A stretch of DNA of 5,534 nt, from contig DEJD01000081.1 of NCBI GenBank assembly GCA_002353215.1, positions 15,694 through 21,227 on the forward strand. The letters are read 5' to 3'. The position numbers were made by a program, and so were the translations under genes. This stretch comes from Prevotellaceae bacterium UBA2757. Its GTDB lineage: Bacteria; Bacteroidota; Bacteroidia; Bacteroidales; Bacteroidaceae. The notes under the pieces were generated by a model, which did no database searches, was not told where the DNA came from, and saw only the letters and a list, made by a program, of their open reading frames with translations. Positions 1-5,534 of the stretch are shown piece by piece. Within the stretch, counting starts at the first letter, position 1. Every line of letters starts with the position of its first letter.

Positions 1-315
1 TGTGCAAAGTTGGTTTTAGAAAAACTATCTCAGCAACCTCTACGCAATTATTTCAAATACAGTTTTGTACCATCAGAAATGTGTTTGCAGACAATCATTT
101 TCAATTCTCCCTTCAGGGAAAATGCTATTCTGCATACAGACAAGTATCCAGGTTTACCAGCTCTCACCCCACTCCACTTTATTGACTATCATGGATTCAT
201 AAAACATCTGGATGCCTCCGATTACCCACGACTGAAGGAAAGCGGCAGAATGTTTTGCAGAAAAGTAGTAAGTGATGAAAGTGACTCATTGGTTGAGATC
301 ATTAATAAGGCATAA
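1..315 (+). CDS. C-terminal part of a GT14-like (core-2/I-branching) beta-1,6-N-acetylglucosaminyltransferase, 5' end outside window
   Basis: The reading frame is open from the first base and ends at TAA 313-315, giving 104 visible codons. The TTG at position 10 is unlikely to be the true start because the frame continues upstream of it. The fragment matches the end of the bacterial 'Branch' family (Pfam Branch, CAZy GT14) as I know it: P-S-E followed by LQT-I and NSPF (residues 24-39), a P-x-LTPLHFIDY stretch, then SGRMFCRKV (81-89), which corresponds to the family's terminal S-x-x-x-FARKF motif. In characterised mouse C2GnT the Glu of the matching P-D-E is the catalytic base, so Glu26 of the fragment is the probable base here. 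Such enzymes transfer a sugar, classically GlcNAc from UDP-GlcNAc, onto a glycan; in this phylum they are usually linked to surface polysaccharide synthesis. Donor and acceptor cannot be read from the fragment. The family call rests on remembered motifs. Confidence 0.72.
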   Translation, partial: CAKLVLEKLSQQPLRNYFKYSFVPSEMCLQTIIFNSPFRENAILHTDKYPGLPALTPLHFIDYHGFIKHLDASDYPRLKESGRMFCRKVVSDESDSLVEIINKA

Positions 316-343
316 TTTTTTTTATAACTATAGCGCAAAAATT

Positions 344-374
344 ACATAGTTGAAAGTTATTATAACAACTATGT
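344..374. repeat. 9-bp inverted repeat (possible hairpin) overlapping the first DnaA-like box
   Basis: ACATAGTTG at 344-352 is the exact reverse complement of CAACTATGT at 366-374, separated by 13 bases. The right arm overlaps the first three bases of the DnaA-like box at 372-380. It lies 28 bp after the glycosyltransferase stop codon, but it is AT-rich and not followed by a T-run on either side of the usual kind, so it is a poor intrinsic terminator. It may be a structural element of the origin or a weak transcript end. Confidence 0.5.
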
Positions 375-552
375 TGATAAACTGTGGATAATGTTGATAA
401 GTTTTCATAAAGTAAAATACTAACCGACTATATAAAATATGATAGTAAAATTTCATTTCGTAAAGCAATGAAAAGTTATTATTTTTTATCAAGAATTTTT
501 CAACTTCATTTTTACAACTTTTCAACAGGTTTCTGAACAAAAAAGTTATTAT
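353..552 (+). repeat. Three direct copies of the 11-mer AAAGTTATTAT
   Basis: Identical AAAGTTATTAT copies occur at 353-363, 472-482 and 542-552, all in the same orientation. The first forms the loop of the 344-374 inverted repeat. The third is part of a small palindrome (AGTTAT, TAT, ATAACT at 544-558). Repeated AT-rich 11- to 13-mers are typical of the unwinding part of origins, but AT-rich DNA also yields such repeats by chance. No protein is known to me to bind this word. Confidence 0.5.
372..400 (-). promoter_or_regulatory. Tight array of three DnaA boxes (near-consensus, perfect consensus, near-consensus)
   Basis: TGTTGATAA (372-380), a 2-bp gap, TGTGGATAA (383-391) and TGTTGATAA (392-400) follow each other in one orientation. 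The central copy is the perfect TTATCCACA box read on the minus strand, and the flanking copies differ from it by one base. The head-to-tail order and near-zero spacing are what would be expected for cooperative DnaA binding. Confidence 0.72.
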
Positions 553-572
553 ATAACTATTTATAAACACCA

Positions 573-581
573 TGTTGATAA
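573..581 (-). promoter_or_regulatory. DnaA-box-like 9-mer
   Basis: TGTTGATAA, identical to the flanking copies of the 372-400 array and in the same orientation. It differs from the consensus TTATCCACA (minus strand) by one base. It sits 172 bp to the right of that array. Confidence 0.58.
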
Positions 582-626
582 ATTTTACATTTGTACAGAT
601 TTTCAGTATTTTAAAATTATTTTTTA

Positions 627-635
627 TGTTGATAA
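627..635 (-). promoter_or_regulatory. DnaA-box-like 9-mer
   Basis: TGTTGATAA again, in the same orientation as the copies at 372, 392 and 573. It lies in a 60-bp segment (601-660) of about 15% G+C. A one-mismatch relative, TGATGATAA, follows at 661-669. Confidence 0.58.
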
Positions 636-697
636 GTATGATAATAAATACCATTTCAAATGATGATAACTTAATATGCAAGAATTTTAACATTTTC

Positions 698-715
698 TTA
701 TCAACACTATCAACA
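698..715 (+). promoter_or_regulatory. Two abutting DnaA-box-like 9-mers in the opposite orientation
   Basis: TTATCAACA (698-706) is followed with no gap by CTATCAACA (707-715). The first is the exact reverse complement of the TGTTGATAA copies on the left, and the second differs from it at the first base. They point towards the left-hand array, so the origin candidate is framed by oppositely oriented box groups. The most AT-rich block (721-780) begins a few bases to the right. Confidence 0.6.
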
Positions 716-720
716 ACCTA

Positions 721-780
721 TATATATCATCATAGAATTTTAAAAAAAAGAATAAAGAATAATATATTTATAAACAAATC
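721..780. other. Very AT-rich block, candidate DNA unwinding element
   Basis: Only 7 of 60 bases are G or C by hand count, the lowest value in the gene-free stretch. It contains TATATATC, an A8 run and AATATATTTATAAA. Its place directly beside the 698-715 boxes suits a duplex-unwinding element. The 601-660 block (9 of 60 G+C) between boxes is the other candidate. The assignment is inference from composition and position only. Confidence 0.42.
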
Positions 781-830
781 GAAGTACCTGATGATAAGTT
801 GTGAATTATGAAAAGAAGATTGAGAATTAT

Positions 831-850
831 AAAATAAATTAATTTATTTT
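831..850. repeat. Perfect 20-bp AT palindrome abutting the promoter
   Basis: AAAATAAATT is followed directly by its exact reverse complement AATTTATTTT, with no loop. The right arm runs into the TTTG of the -33 element (848-851). It could be a dimeric repressor or activator site, a cruciform, or an A/T-tract upstream element. Every base is A or T, so chance is a real alternative. Confidence 0.5.
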
Positions 851-878
851 GTATTTCGCTCACTTACTCGTAACTTTG
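848..878 (+). promoter_or_regulatory. Bacteroidetes-type housekeeping promoter for the dehydrogenase (and probably recA)
   Basis: TTTG at 848-851 (-33) is separated by 19 bp from TAACTTTG at 871-878, a full match to the -7 consensus TAnnTTTG used by the Bacteroidetes primary sigma factor. The start of transcription should fall near 882-886, leaving an untranslated leader of only about 12-16 bases, A/T-rich and without a Shine-Dalgarno site, before the ATG at 898. The spacer (CGCTCACTTACTCG at 857-870) is clearly more GC-rich than the surrounding DNA. Confidence 0.75.
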
Positions 879-897
879 GCTTCAAAATAAATAATGT

Positions 898-2139
898 ATG
901 GGTAAAGTTATAATTATTGGCGCTGGAGGTGTAGCTTCAGTAGCTGCTCATAAAGTGGCTCAAAACAGTGATGTTTTTACTGAAATAATGATTGCTTCAA
1001 GAACTGAGTCTAAATGTCGTATTCTGGCTGATGCAATCGAAAGTAAAGGTTTGGTTCCAAAGGGAAGTATAAAAACTGCCCGAGTAGATGCTGATAATGT
1101 AGAAGAACTGGTTGCTCTTTTCAACAGTTTCAAACCGGATATCTGCATGAATCTGGCTCTGCCTTATCAGGATCTTACCATCATGGAAGCTTGTCTGCAG
1201 GCAGGAGTGAATTATCTCGATACAGCCAACTACGAACCAAAGGACGAAGCCCATTTCGAATATTCATGGCAATGGGCTTTCAAGGAAAGATTTGAAAAGG
1301 CTGGCCTGTGTGCTATCCTTGGATGCGGTTTCGACCCAGGTGTAACAAGTATTTATACTGCTTATGCAGCAAAACATCATTTCGATGAAATTCAGTATCT
1401 AGACATAGTTGACTGTAATGCCGGTGATCATCACAAGGCTTTTGCCACAAATTTCAATCCTGAAATAAATATTCGTGAAATCACTCAGAAAGGTCTTTAC
1501 TGGCAAGATGGTAAATGGGTTGAGACAGAACCACTCGAAATTCATCAGCCTCTCAATTATCCTGAGATTGGTCCGAAGGAATCATATCTTCTCCATCATG
1601 AGGAAATAGAATCTCTTGTAAAGAATTTTCCTACTATAAAGAGAGCCCGTTTCTGGATGACCTTTGGAGAACAGTATCTGAAACACCTTGAGGTTATTCA
1701 GAATATTGGTATGTCTCGCATCGATGAAATAGAATATCAGGCTGAAGCAGCTGATGGAAGCGGACCTGTAAAGGTTAAGATTGTACCTCTTCAGTTCCTT
1801 AAAGCTGTTCTTCCAAATCCACAGGAACTTGGTGAAAACTACGAAGGACAGACAAGTATTGGTTGCAGAATCCGTGGTCTCAAAGACGGAAAAGAACATA
1901 CATATTATGTATATAACAATTGTAGCCATCGTGCTGCGTACGAAGAAACTGGTATGCAGGGAGTTTCCTACACAACTGGTGTTCCTGCAATGATAGGAGC
2001 TCTTATGTTTATGAAAGGTCTTTGGAATCGACCAGGTGTGTGGAATGTAGAGGAGTTCGACCCAGATCCGTTTATGGATGAACTCAACAAACAGGGTCTT
2101 CCTTGGCATGAAATTCATGATGGAGACTTAGAATTCTGA
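898..2139 (+). CDS. Carboxynorspermidine/carboxyspermidine dehydrogenase (saccharopine dehydrogenase family)
   Basis: This 413-residue cytosolic oxidoreductase is predicted to condense L-aspartate semialdehyde with putrescine (or 1,3-diaminopropane) and reduce the imine with NADPH. The product is carboxyspermidine (or carboxynorspermidine), which the decarboxylase NspC, not in this window, converts to spermidine or norspermidine. A Rossmann start, VIIIGAGGVASVAAHK (4-19), carries GxGxxA, which suits NADPH, and IASRT (33-37) ends the second strand. Further family marks are NYLDTANYEP (105-114), GFDPGV (144-149), DCNAGDHHKAFATNFNP (172-188), WMTFGEQYL (253-261) and YTTGVPA (358-364). The length equals that of the Vibrio enzyme as I recall it. 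The paired GDH and FATNF motifs favour this group over lysine-pathway saccharopine dehydrogenases. Start: ATG 898 follows the promoter closely, and the earlier ATG at 894 is in another frame. No frameshift or missing motif was seen. Whether putrescine or diaminopropane is the substrate cannot be told, though spermidine is the expected product in Bacteroidales. Confidence 0.88.
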   Translation: MGKVIIIGAGGVASVAAHKVAQNSDVFTEIMIASRTESKCRILADAIESKGLVPKGSIKTARVDADNVEELVALFNSFKPDICMNLALPYQDLTIMEACLQAGVNYLDTANYEPKDEAHFEYSWQWAFKERFEKAGLCAILGCGFDPGVTSIYTAYAAKHHFDEIQYLDIVDCNAGDHHKAFATNFNPEINIREITQKGLYWQDGKWVETEPLEIHQPLNYPEIGPKESYLLHHEEIESLVKNFPTIKRARFWMTFGEQYLKHLEVIQNIGMSRIDEIEYQAEAADGSGPVKVKIVPLQFLKAVLPNPQELGENYEGQTSIGCRIRGLKDGKEHTYYVYNNCSHRAAYEETGMQGVSYTTGVPAMIGALMFMKGLWNRPGVWNVEEFDPDPFMDELNKQGLPWHEIHDGDLEF

Positions 2140-2146
2140 TTTTCAT

Positions 2147-2163
2147 TTTATTTGATAAATAAA
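2147..2163. repeat. 7-bp inverted repeat in the recA leader
   Basis: TTTATTT and AAATAAA flank a GAT centre in the 40-bp gap between the dehydrogenase stop and recA. The stem is all A/T, so it is weak as a terminator, and no T-run follows. It is the only dyad in the gap and could be an operator. Neither the E. coli (CTGT-N8-ACAG) nor the Bacillus (GAAC-N4-GTTC) type of LexA box is present. Confidence 0.35.
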
Positions 2164-2179
2164 TAAGAACTATATAATT

Positions 2180-3181
2180 ATGGCAGATGCAGAAAAATTA
2201 AAAGCGCTCCAGGCAGCTATGGACAAGATTGAAAAGAATTTTGGTCATGGCTCTATTATGAAACTTGGAGACGAGAGAAAAGTAAATGTAGATGTAATCC
2301 CTACCGGTTCAATAGGGCTTGATATGGCTCTTGGTGTAGGTGGTTATCCCAAAGGACGTATAATAGAGATATATGGTCCTGAGTCATCAGGTAAGACTAC
2401 TCTTACCATTCATGCTATAGCTGAATGTCAGAAACAAGGTGGTATTTGTGCCTTCATTGATGCAGAACATGCTTTCGACAGTTTCTATGCTGAAAAACTT
2501 GGAGTAAAACTAGAAGATTTGTATGTTTCACAACCAGATAACGGAGAACAGGCTCTTGAAATTGCTGATCAGCTGATTCGTTCTTCTGCTATCGATCTCA
2601 TCGTAGTTGACTCTGTTGCAGCTCTTACTCCTAAAGCTGAAATAGAGGGCGATATGGGTGATAACAAAGTAGGTCTGCATGCAAGACTCATGTCTCAGGC
2701 TCTTCGCAAACTCACTTCTACCATTGCAAAGACAAATACTGTTTGTATCTTTATCAACCAACTTCGTGAGAAGATCGGTGTTATGTTCGGTAACCCAGAA
2801 ACTACAACTGGTGGTAATGCCTTGAAGTTCTACAGTTCTGTTCGTCTTGATATTCGTAAGATATCTGCTATTAAGTCTGGTGATGAGATTATCGGTAATC
2901 AGGTTAGGGTAAAGGTAGTTAAAAATAAGGTAGCTCCTCCTTTCCGTAAGGCTGAGTTTGATATTATGTTTGGAGAAGGTATCTCACGAAGCGGGGAAAT
3001 CCTTGATATGGCTGTAAATGAGAATATCATTAAGAAGTCTGGTTCTTGGTTCAGTTATGGAGACAACAAACTCGCTCAGGGTCGTGATGCTGCTAAGAAA
3101 GTTCTTGAAGATAATCCTGAATTATCCGATGAAATCACCGAAAAAATTAAGGAAAAGCTAGCTAACAAAGAAGAAAAATAA
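2180..3181 (+). CDS. recA: Recombinase RecA
   Basis: RecA binds single-stranded DNA as an ATP-dependent filament, pairs homologous strands for recombinational repair, and triggers LexA-type self-cleavage where such a repressor exists. The 333-residue protein has the full layout: an N-terminal helix ([14 protein letters not shown], 14-27), Walker [10 protein letters not shown] (66-74), the DAEHA segment with the catalytic Glu96, Walker B LIVVD (140-144), DNA-binding loop L1 near 156-165, loop L2 within [15 protein letters not shown] (200-214), and the RecA signature ALKFYSSVR (214-222). The C-terminal domain follows (about 265-333). It ends in a short charged tail, NKEEK, shorter than the acidic tail of E. 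coli RecA (353 residues). No intein or frameshift is present. ATG 2180 is chosen because the protein then begins at the usual RecA N-terminus. Its leader has AAGAA (2165-2169) but no clear Shine-Dalgarno site. The 40-bp upstream gap lacks a recognisable promoter of its own, so transcription from 848-878 is likely. Confidence 0.98.
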   Translation: MADAEKLKALQAAMDKIEKNFGHGSIMKLGDERKVNVDVIPTGSIGLDMALGVGGYPKGRIIEIYGPESSGKTTLTIHAIAECQKQGGICAFIDAEHAFDSFYAEKLGVKLEDLYVSQPDNGEQALEIADQLIRSSAIDLIVVDSVAALTPKAEIEGDMGDNKVGLHARLMSQALRKLTSTIAKTNTVCIFINQLREKIGVMFGNPETTTGGNALKFYSSVRLDIRKISAIKSGDEIIGNQVRVKVVKNKVAPPFRKAEFDIMFGEGISRSGEILDMAVNENIIKKSGSWFSYGDNKLAQGRDAAKKVLEDNPELSDEITEKIKEKLANKEEK

Positions 3182-3189
3182 GTTTTACC

Positions 3190-5534
3190 ATGAAAAAGAG
3201 TTTATTATCACTGTTGGCATTATCATGCATAACTATTGCTGCGAATGCCCAAAACAACAAGGATGGTTACCCAATTACTCAGGTGCCGTTCACAAGTGTA
3301 AAAGTTAGTCAGAACACTTTCTGGGGACAACGTCTTGAAGCCAGTCGCAATGTCACTATACCATTGGCTTTCAGTAAGTGTGAAGAAACACACAGATATG
3401 AGAATTTCTCTCGTGCTGCTCAGCATATAAAGGATCCAAGTAAGGTGTTTGAAATTGATCAGCATGCTTATTCTTTCGATGATACTGACCCTTACAAGAC
3501 TCTTGAAGGTGCCAGCTATCTGATGCAGACTTACCCTAATGCTACTTTCAAGGGAAAGAGTCTTGATAAGTATTGCGATTCTGTGATTGCTGTCATTGCA
3601 AGCGGACAGGAACCAGACGGTTATCTGAACACTTTCCGCACAATGAATCCAGAACATCCACACAATTGGGAAGGTCCTACACGTTGGAGTAAGGTAGAGG
3701 ATTTGAGTCATGAATTCTATAATCTCGGACACCTCTGCGAGGCTGCCGTAGCTCATTATTATGCTACTGGAAAGAAGAATTTCCTCAATATAGCTATTAA
3801 GTATGCTGACTGTGTATATAAAGAGGTAGGTAAGAATCCTGGTCAGGCTCATGTAGTTCCAGGACACCAGATTGCCGAGATGGGTCTTGCAAAACTCTAT
3901 CTTGCTACTGGCGACAAGCGTTATCTTGAACAGGCTAAGTATTTCCTTGATGAACGTGGAAAGACAACTATTAAACAACAATATTCTCAGAGTCATAAGC
4001 CTGTAATTGAACAGGATGAAGCTGTAGGTCATGCTGTTCGTGCCGGTTATATGTATGCCGGAATGGCTGATATTGCAGCTCTTACAGGTGATAAGGACTA
4101 CATTGCTGCTATCGACCGCATCTGGGATAATATCATTTCTAAGAAGTATTACATAACCGGTGGAGTAGGGGCTACTGCTTCCGGAGAGGCTTTCGGTAAG
4201 AACTATGAACTGCCTAATATGTCGGCATACTGCGAGACTTGTGCTGCTATTGCTCAGGTTTATCTCAACTACCGACTCTTCCTCCTGCATGGAGATTCTA
4301 AGTATTATGATGCTCTCGAACGCACTCTCTATAATGGTGTAATCAGTGGTATCAGTATCGATGGTGGTACTTTCTTCTATCCTAATCCACTGCAGTCTAT
4401 GGGTCAGCACCAGCGTCAGCCTTGGTTCGGTTGTGCTTGCTGTCCAAGTAATGCAGCTCGTTTCATTCCTTCTCTCCCACAGTACATCTATGCTGTAAAG
4501 GATGATGCTCTTTATGTTAACCTTTTCAATGGAAATACAGTTACTACAAAGGTTGCAGGTAAAGCTGTTACTCTTGAACAGGAAACAAACTATCCTTGGG
4601 ATGGAGACATCACTCTTAATATAAAGAAGGGTAGTGGTAAGTTTGCTCTTAAGATTCGTATCCCAGGATGGGTTCGTGGCGAAGTTGTTCCAAGCGATCT
4701 CTATACTTTCGTTGACGGAAAGAATCTAAGCTATTCTGTTAAGGTTAATGGCGAAAAGGTTGAAAGCGAACTCCAGCAGGGTTATTTCGTTATCAATCGC
4801 AAATGGAAGGCTAAGGATAAGGTTAGCATCCACTTCGATATGGAACCTCGTGTAGTTCGTGCAAACGGCAAGGTAGCAGCTGATAAGGGTCGTGTGAGCC
4901 TCGAAAAGGGTCCTATCGTATATTGTGCTGAGTTCCCTGACAACTCCTGCGATGTTCTCTCTGTCCTCCTCAATCAGGAACCTAAGTTCACCTTCGGTAC
5001 TGTAAACATTGCAAATACTACTATTCCAACGCTTGTTACAGACGCTCAGACGCTTAATTTCGACACTACCGGACGTCTTACCACCAAGGACGAGAAACTC
5101 ACTCTCATCCCTTATTATGCGTGGAATCACCGCGGTCCCGGTAAGATGACTGTCTGGATTCCTATCGACCTCAGTGCTACTACCCCTGCACAGCCAGCCA
5201 GCATAGCAAGCGAGAGTAAGGTATCTGCTTCCAAGAAGCGTCTGCCTGCCCTCTCAGCCATCAACGACCGCCTCGTGCCAAGCGACGGAGACGACCGTTC
5301 TGTTCCTTACACTCACTGGTGGCCTGCTAAGAACTCTACAGAGTGGCTGCAGTACGATTTCAAGGAACCAGCTACTGTAAGCACATCAACTGTTTACTGG
5401 TTCGATGATGGTCCTTGGGGCGGCTGCCGCGTTCCAGATAGCTGGAAACTCTACTATAAGGACGCAAATGGTGCTTGGAAGGAAGTGCAGTCACCAAGCA
5501 ACTACGGAGTTGTCAAAGGCGCTCCTAACACCGT
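3190..5534 (+). CDS. Secreted GH127 beta-L-arabinofuranosidase with C-terminal discoidin-like domain, 3' end outside window
   Basis: The frame is open from ATG 3190 to the window end (781 complete codons). It is a retaining exo-hydrolase type that releases beta-L-arabinofuranose from plant glycans such as hydroxyproline-rich glycoproteins or pectin side chains. Residues 1-20 form a signal peptide (KK, hydrophobic core, ANA|Q), giving a periplasmic or exported protein; Cys13 does not sit in a good lipobox. The catalytic (alpha/alpha)6 barrel (PF07944) spans about 35-440. In Bifidobacterium HypBA1 the acid/base is Glu322 and Zn is held by Glu338, Cys340, Cys417 and Cys418, Cys417 being the nucleophile. 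Here Glu333 (GEAF), Glu349 and Cys351 (CETC) keep the 16- and 18-residue spacings, and Cys417-Cys418 lie in CACCPSN (415-421). Conserved His residues occur at 174, 181, 226 and 281. A beta-sandwich follows to about 660, then an F5/8 type C-like domain from about 671 (AINDRLVPSDGDD, TEWLQYDF, WFDDGPWGGCRVP). The start lies 8 bp after recA, without a Shine-Dalgarno site. Exact substrate is unproven. Confidence 0.9.
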   Translation, partial: MKKSLLSLLALSCITIAANAQNNKDGYPITQVPFTSVKVSQNTFWGQRLEASRNVTIPLAFSKCEETHRYENFSRAAQHIKDPSKVFEIDQHAYSFDDTDPYKTLEGASYLMQTYPNATFKGKSLDKYCDSVIAVIASGQEPDGYLNTFRTMNPEHPHNWEGPTRWSKVEDLSHEFYNLGHLCEAAVAHYYATGKKNFLNIAIKYADCVYKEVGKNPGQAHVVPGHQIAEMGLAKLYLATGDKRYLEQAKYFLDERGKTTIKQQYSQSHKPVIEQDEAVGHAVRAGYMYAGMADIAALTGDKDYIAAIDRIWDNIISKKYYITGGVGATASGEAFGKNYELPNMSAYCETCAAIAQVYLNYRLFLLHGDSKYYDALERTLYNGVISGISIDGGTFFYPNPLQSMGQHQRQPWFGCACCPSNAARFIPSLPQYIYAVKDDALYVNLFNGNTVTTKVAGKAVTLEQETNYPWDGDITLNIKKGSGKFALKIRIPGWVRGEVVPSDLYTFVDGKNLSYSVKVNGEKVESELQQGYFVINRKWKAKDKVSIHFDMEPRVVRANGKVAADKGRVSLEKGPIVYCAEFPDNSCDVLSVLLNQEPKFTFGTVNIANTTIPTLVTDAQTLNFDTTGRLTTKDEKLTLIPYYAWNHRGPGKMTVWIPIDLSATTPAQPASIASESKVSASKKRLPALSAINDRLVPSDGDDRSVPYTHWWPAKNSTEWLQYDFKEPATVSTSTVYWFDDGPWGGCRVPDSWKLYYKDANGAWKEVQSPSNYGVVKGAPNT

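Larger units (their letters stand above)
316..897. other. AT-rich gene-free region; candidate chromosomal replication origin (oriC)
   Basis: This stretch has no convincing gene. Hand count gives about 20% G+C over 361-840, with the lowest block at 721-780 (about 12%). It holds a clustered set of DnaA-box-like 9-mers. TGTGGATAA at 383-391 is the exact reverse complement of the classical TTATCCACA box. TGTTGATAA occurs at 372-380, 392-400, 573-581 and 627-635, and the same word in the opposite orientation (TTATCAACA) at 698-706. One-mismatch copies lie at 486-494, 519-527, 661-669, 707-715 and 789-797. At this base composition the exact TGTTGATAA word should occur about 0.02 times on both strands (my hand estimate); five are present. 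Clustered DnaA boxes next to a very AT-rich unwinding region are the usual architecture of bacterial oriC, and in Bacteroidetes the origin need not adjoin dnaA. Alternatives are a DnaA-titration or DnaA-regulatory locus. The origin call is inference. Confidence 0.68.

Noticed and set aside
10..315. TTG at 10-12 as the start of a complete 101-residue protein
   Set aside because: The frame is open to the window edge and the sequence matches the C-terminal end of a much longer glycosyltransferase, so this is a partial gene.
316..343. T-run just after the glycosyltransferase stop as an intrinsic terminator
   Set aside because: The run of T (316-322) is preceded by no GC-rich stem; the nearest inverted repeat lies downstream of it.
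586..593. TACATTTG, a match to the -7 promoter consensus TAnnTTTG
   Set aside because: No TTTG stands 19-21 bp upstream and no gene follows, so it is probably a chance match.
328..693. 121-codon open frame on the minus strand in the gene-free stretch
   Set aside because: Its Ile/Phe/Asn/Lys-rich product simply reflects 80% A+T DNA, and it runs through all the left-hand DnaA-like boxes. No promoter or leader supports it.
572..811. 79-codon open frame on the plus strand in the gene-free stretch
   Set aside because: The start codon lies inside a DnaA-like box and the product is AT-driven low complexity. The N-terminal hydrophobic run is not a convincing membrane or signal segment.
1582..2118. 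178-codon open frame on the minus strand within the dehydrogenase gene
   Set aside because: It is fully covered by conserved dehydrogenase motifs on the plus strand; the product is low-complexity and unlike any family I know.
3223..4410. 395-codon open frame on the minus strand, opposite the GH127 gene
   Set aside because: The plus strand encodes an unmistakable GH127 enzyme with signal peptide and full active site. The reverse frame gives a Ser/Ile/Leu/Thr-rich protein without recognisable motifs, as expected from mirrored codon usage.
4726..5130. 134-codon open frame on the minus strand within the GH127 gene
   Set aside because: It has no motif or family resemblance and lies inside well-conserved beta-sandwich coding sequence.

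Overview
The window looks like chromosomal DNA from a member of the Bacteroidales, most likely Prevotella or a close relative. The evidence is the style of RecA, the A-rich leaders without Shine-Dalgarno sites, a promoter of the Bacteroidetes -33 TTTG / -7 TAnnTTTG type, and a secreted plant-glycan hydrolase of a kind common in that group. The genus is inferred from style, not from a database match.

Layout: (1) positions 1-315 hold the 3' end of a glycosyltransferase gene resembling family GT14 (core-2/I-branching type). (2) Positions 316-897 are a 582-bp gene-free stretch; 361-840 is about 80% A+T by hand count. It contains a dense set of DnaA-box-like 9-mers: one perfect TTATCCACA box, five exact TTATCAACA copies and several one-mismatch copies. 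It also has an 11-bp direct repeat in three copies, a 9-bp-stem inverted repeat and an 88% A+T block. This is the most striking part of the window and looks like a chromosomal replication origin (oriC). (3) A perfect 20-bp palindrome and a Bacteroidetes-type promoter at its right edge lead into three genes on the + strand.

The three genes are a carboxynorspermidine/carboxyspermidine dehydrogenase (spermidine synthesis, 898-2139), recA (2180-3181) and a secreted GH127 beta-L-arabinofuranosidase (3190 to beyond the window end). Gaps of 40 and 8 bp suggest that at least part of the set is read on one transcript, although the three functions (polyamine synthesis, recombination, glycan breakdown) are not an obvious pathway. 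If the intergenic stretch is oriC, these three genes are transcribed away from it, in the same direction as the rightward fork, while the glycosyltransferase is transcribed towards it.

No RNA genes, insertion sequences, CRISPR arrays or classical terminators were seen.
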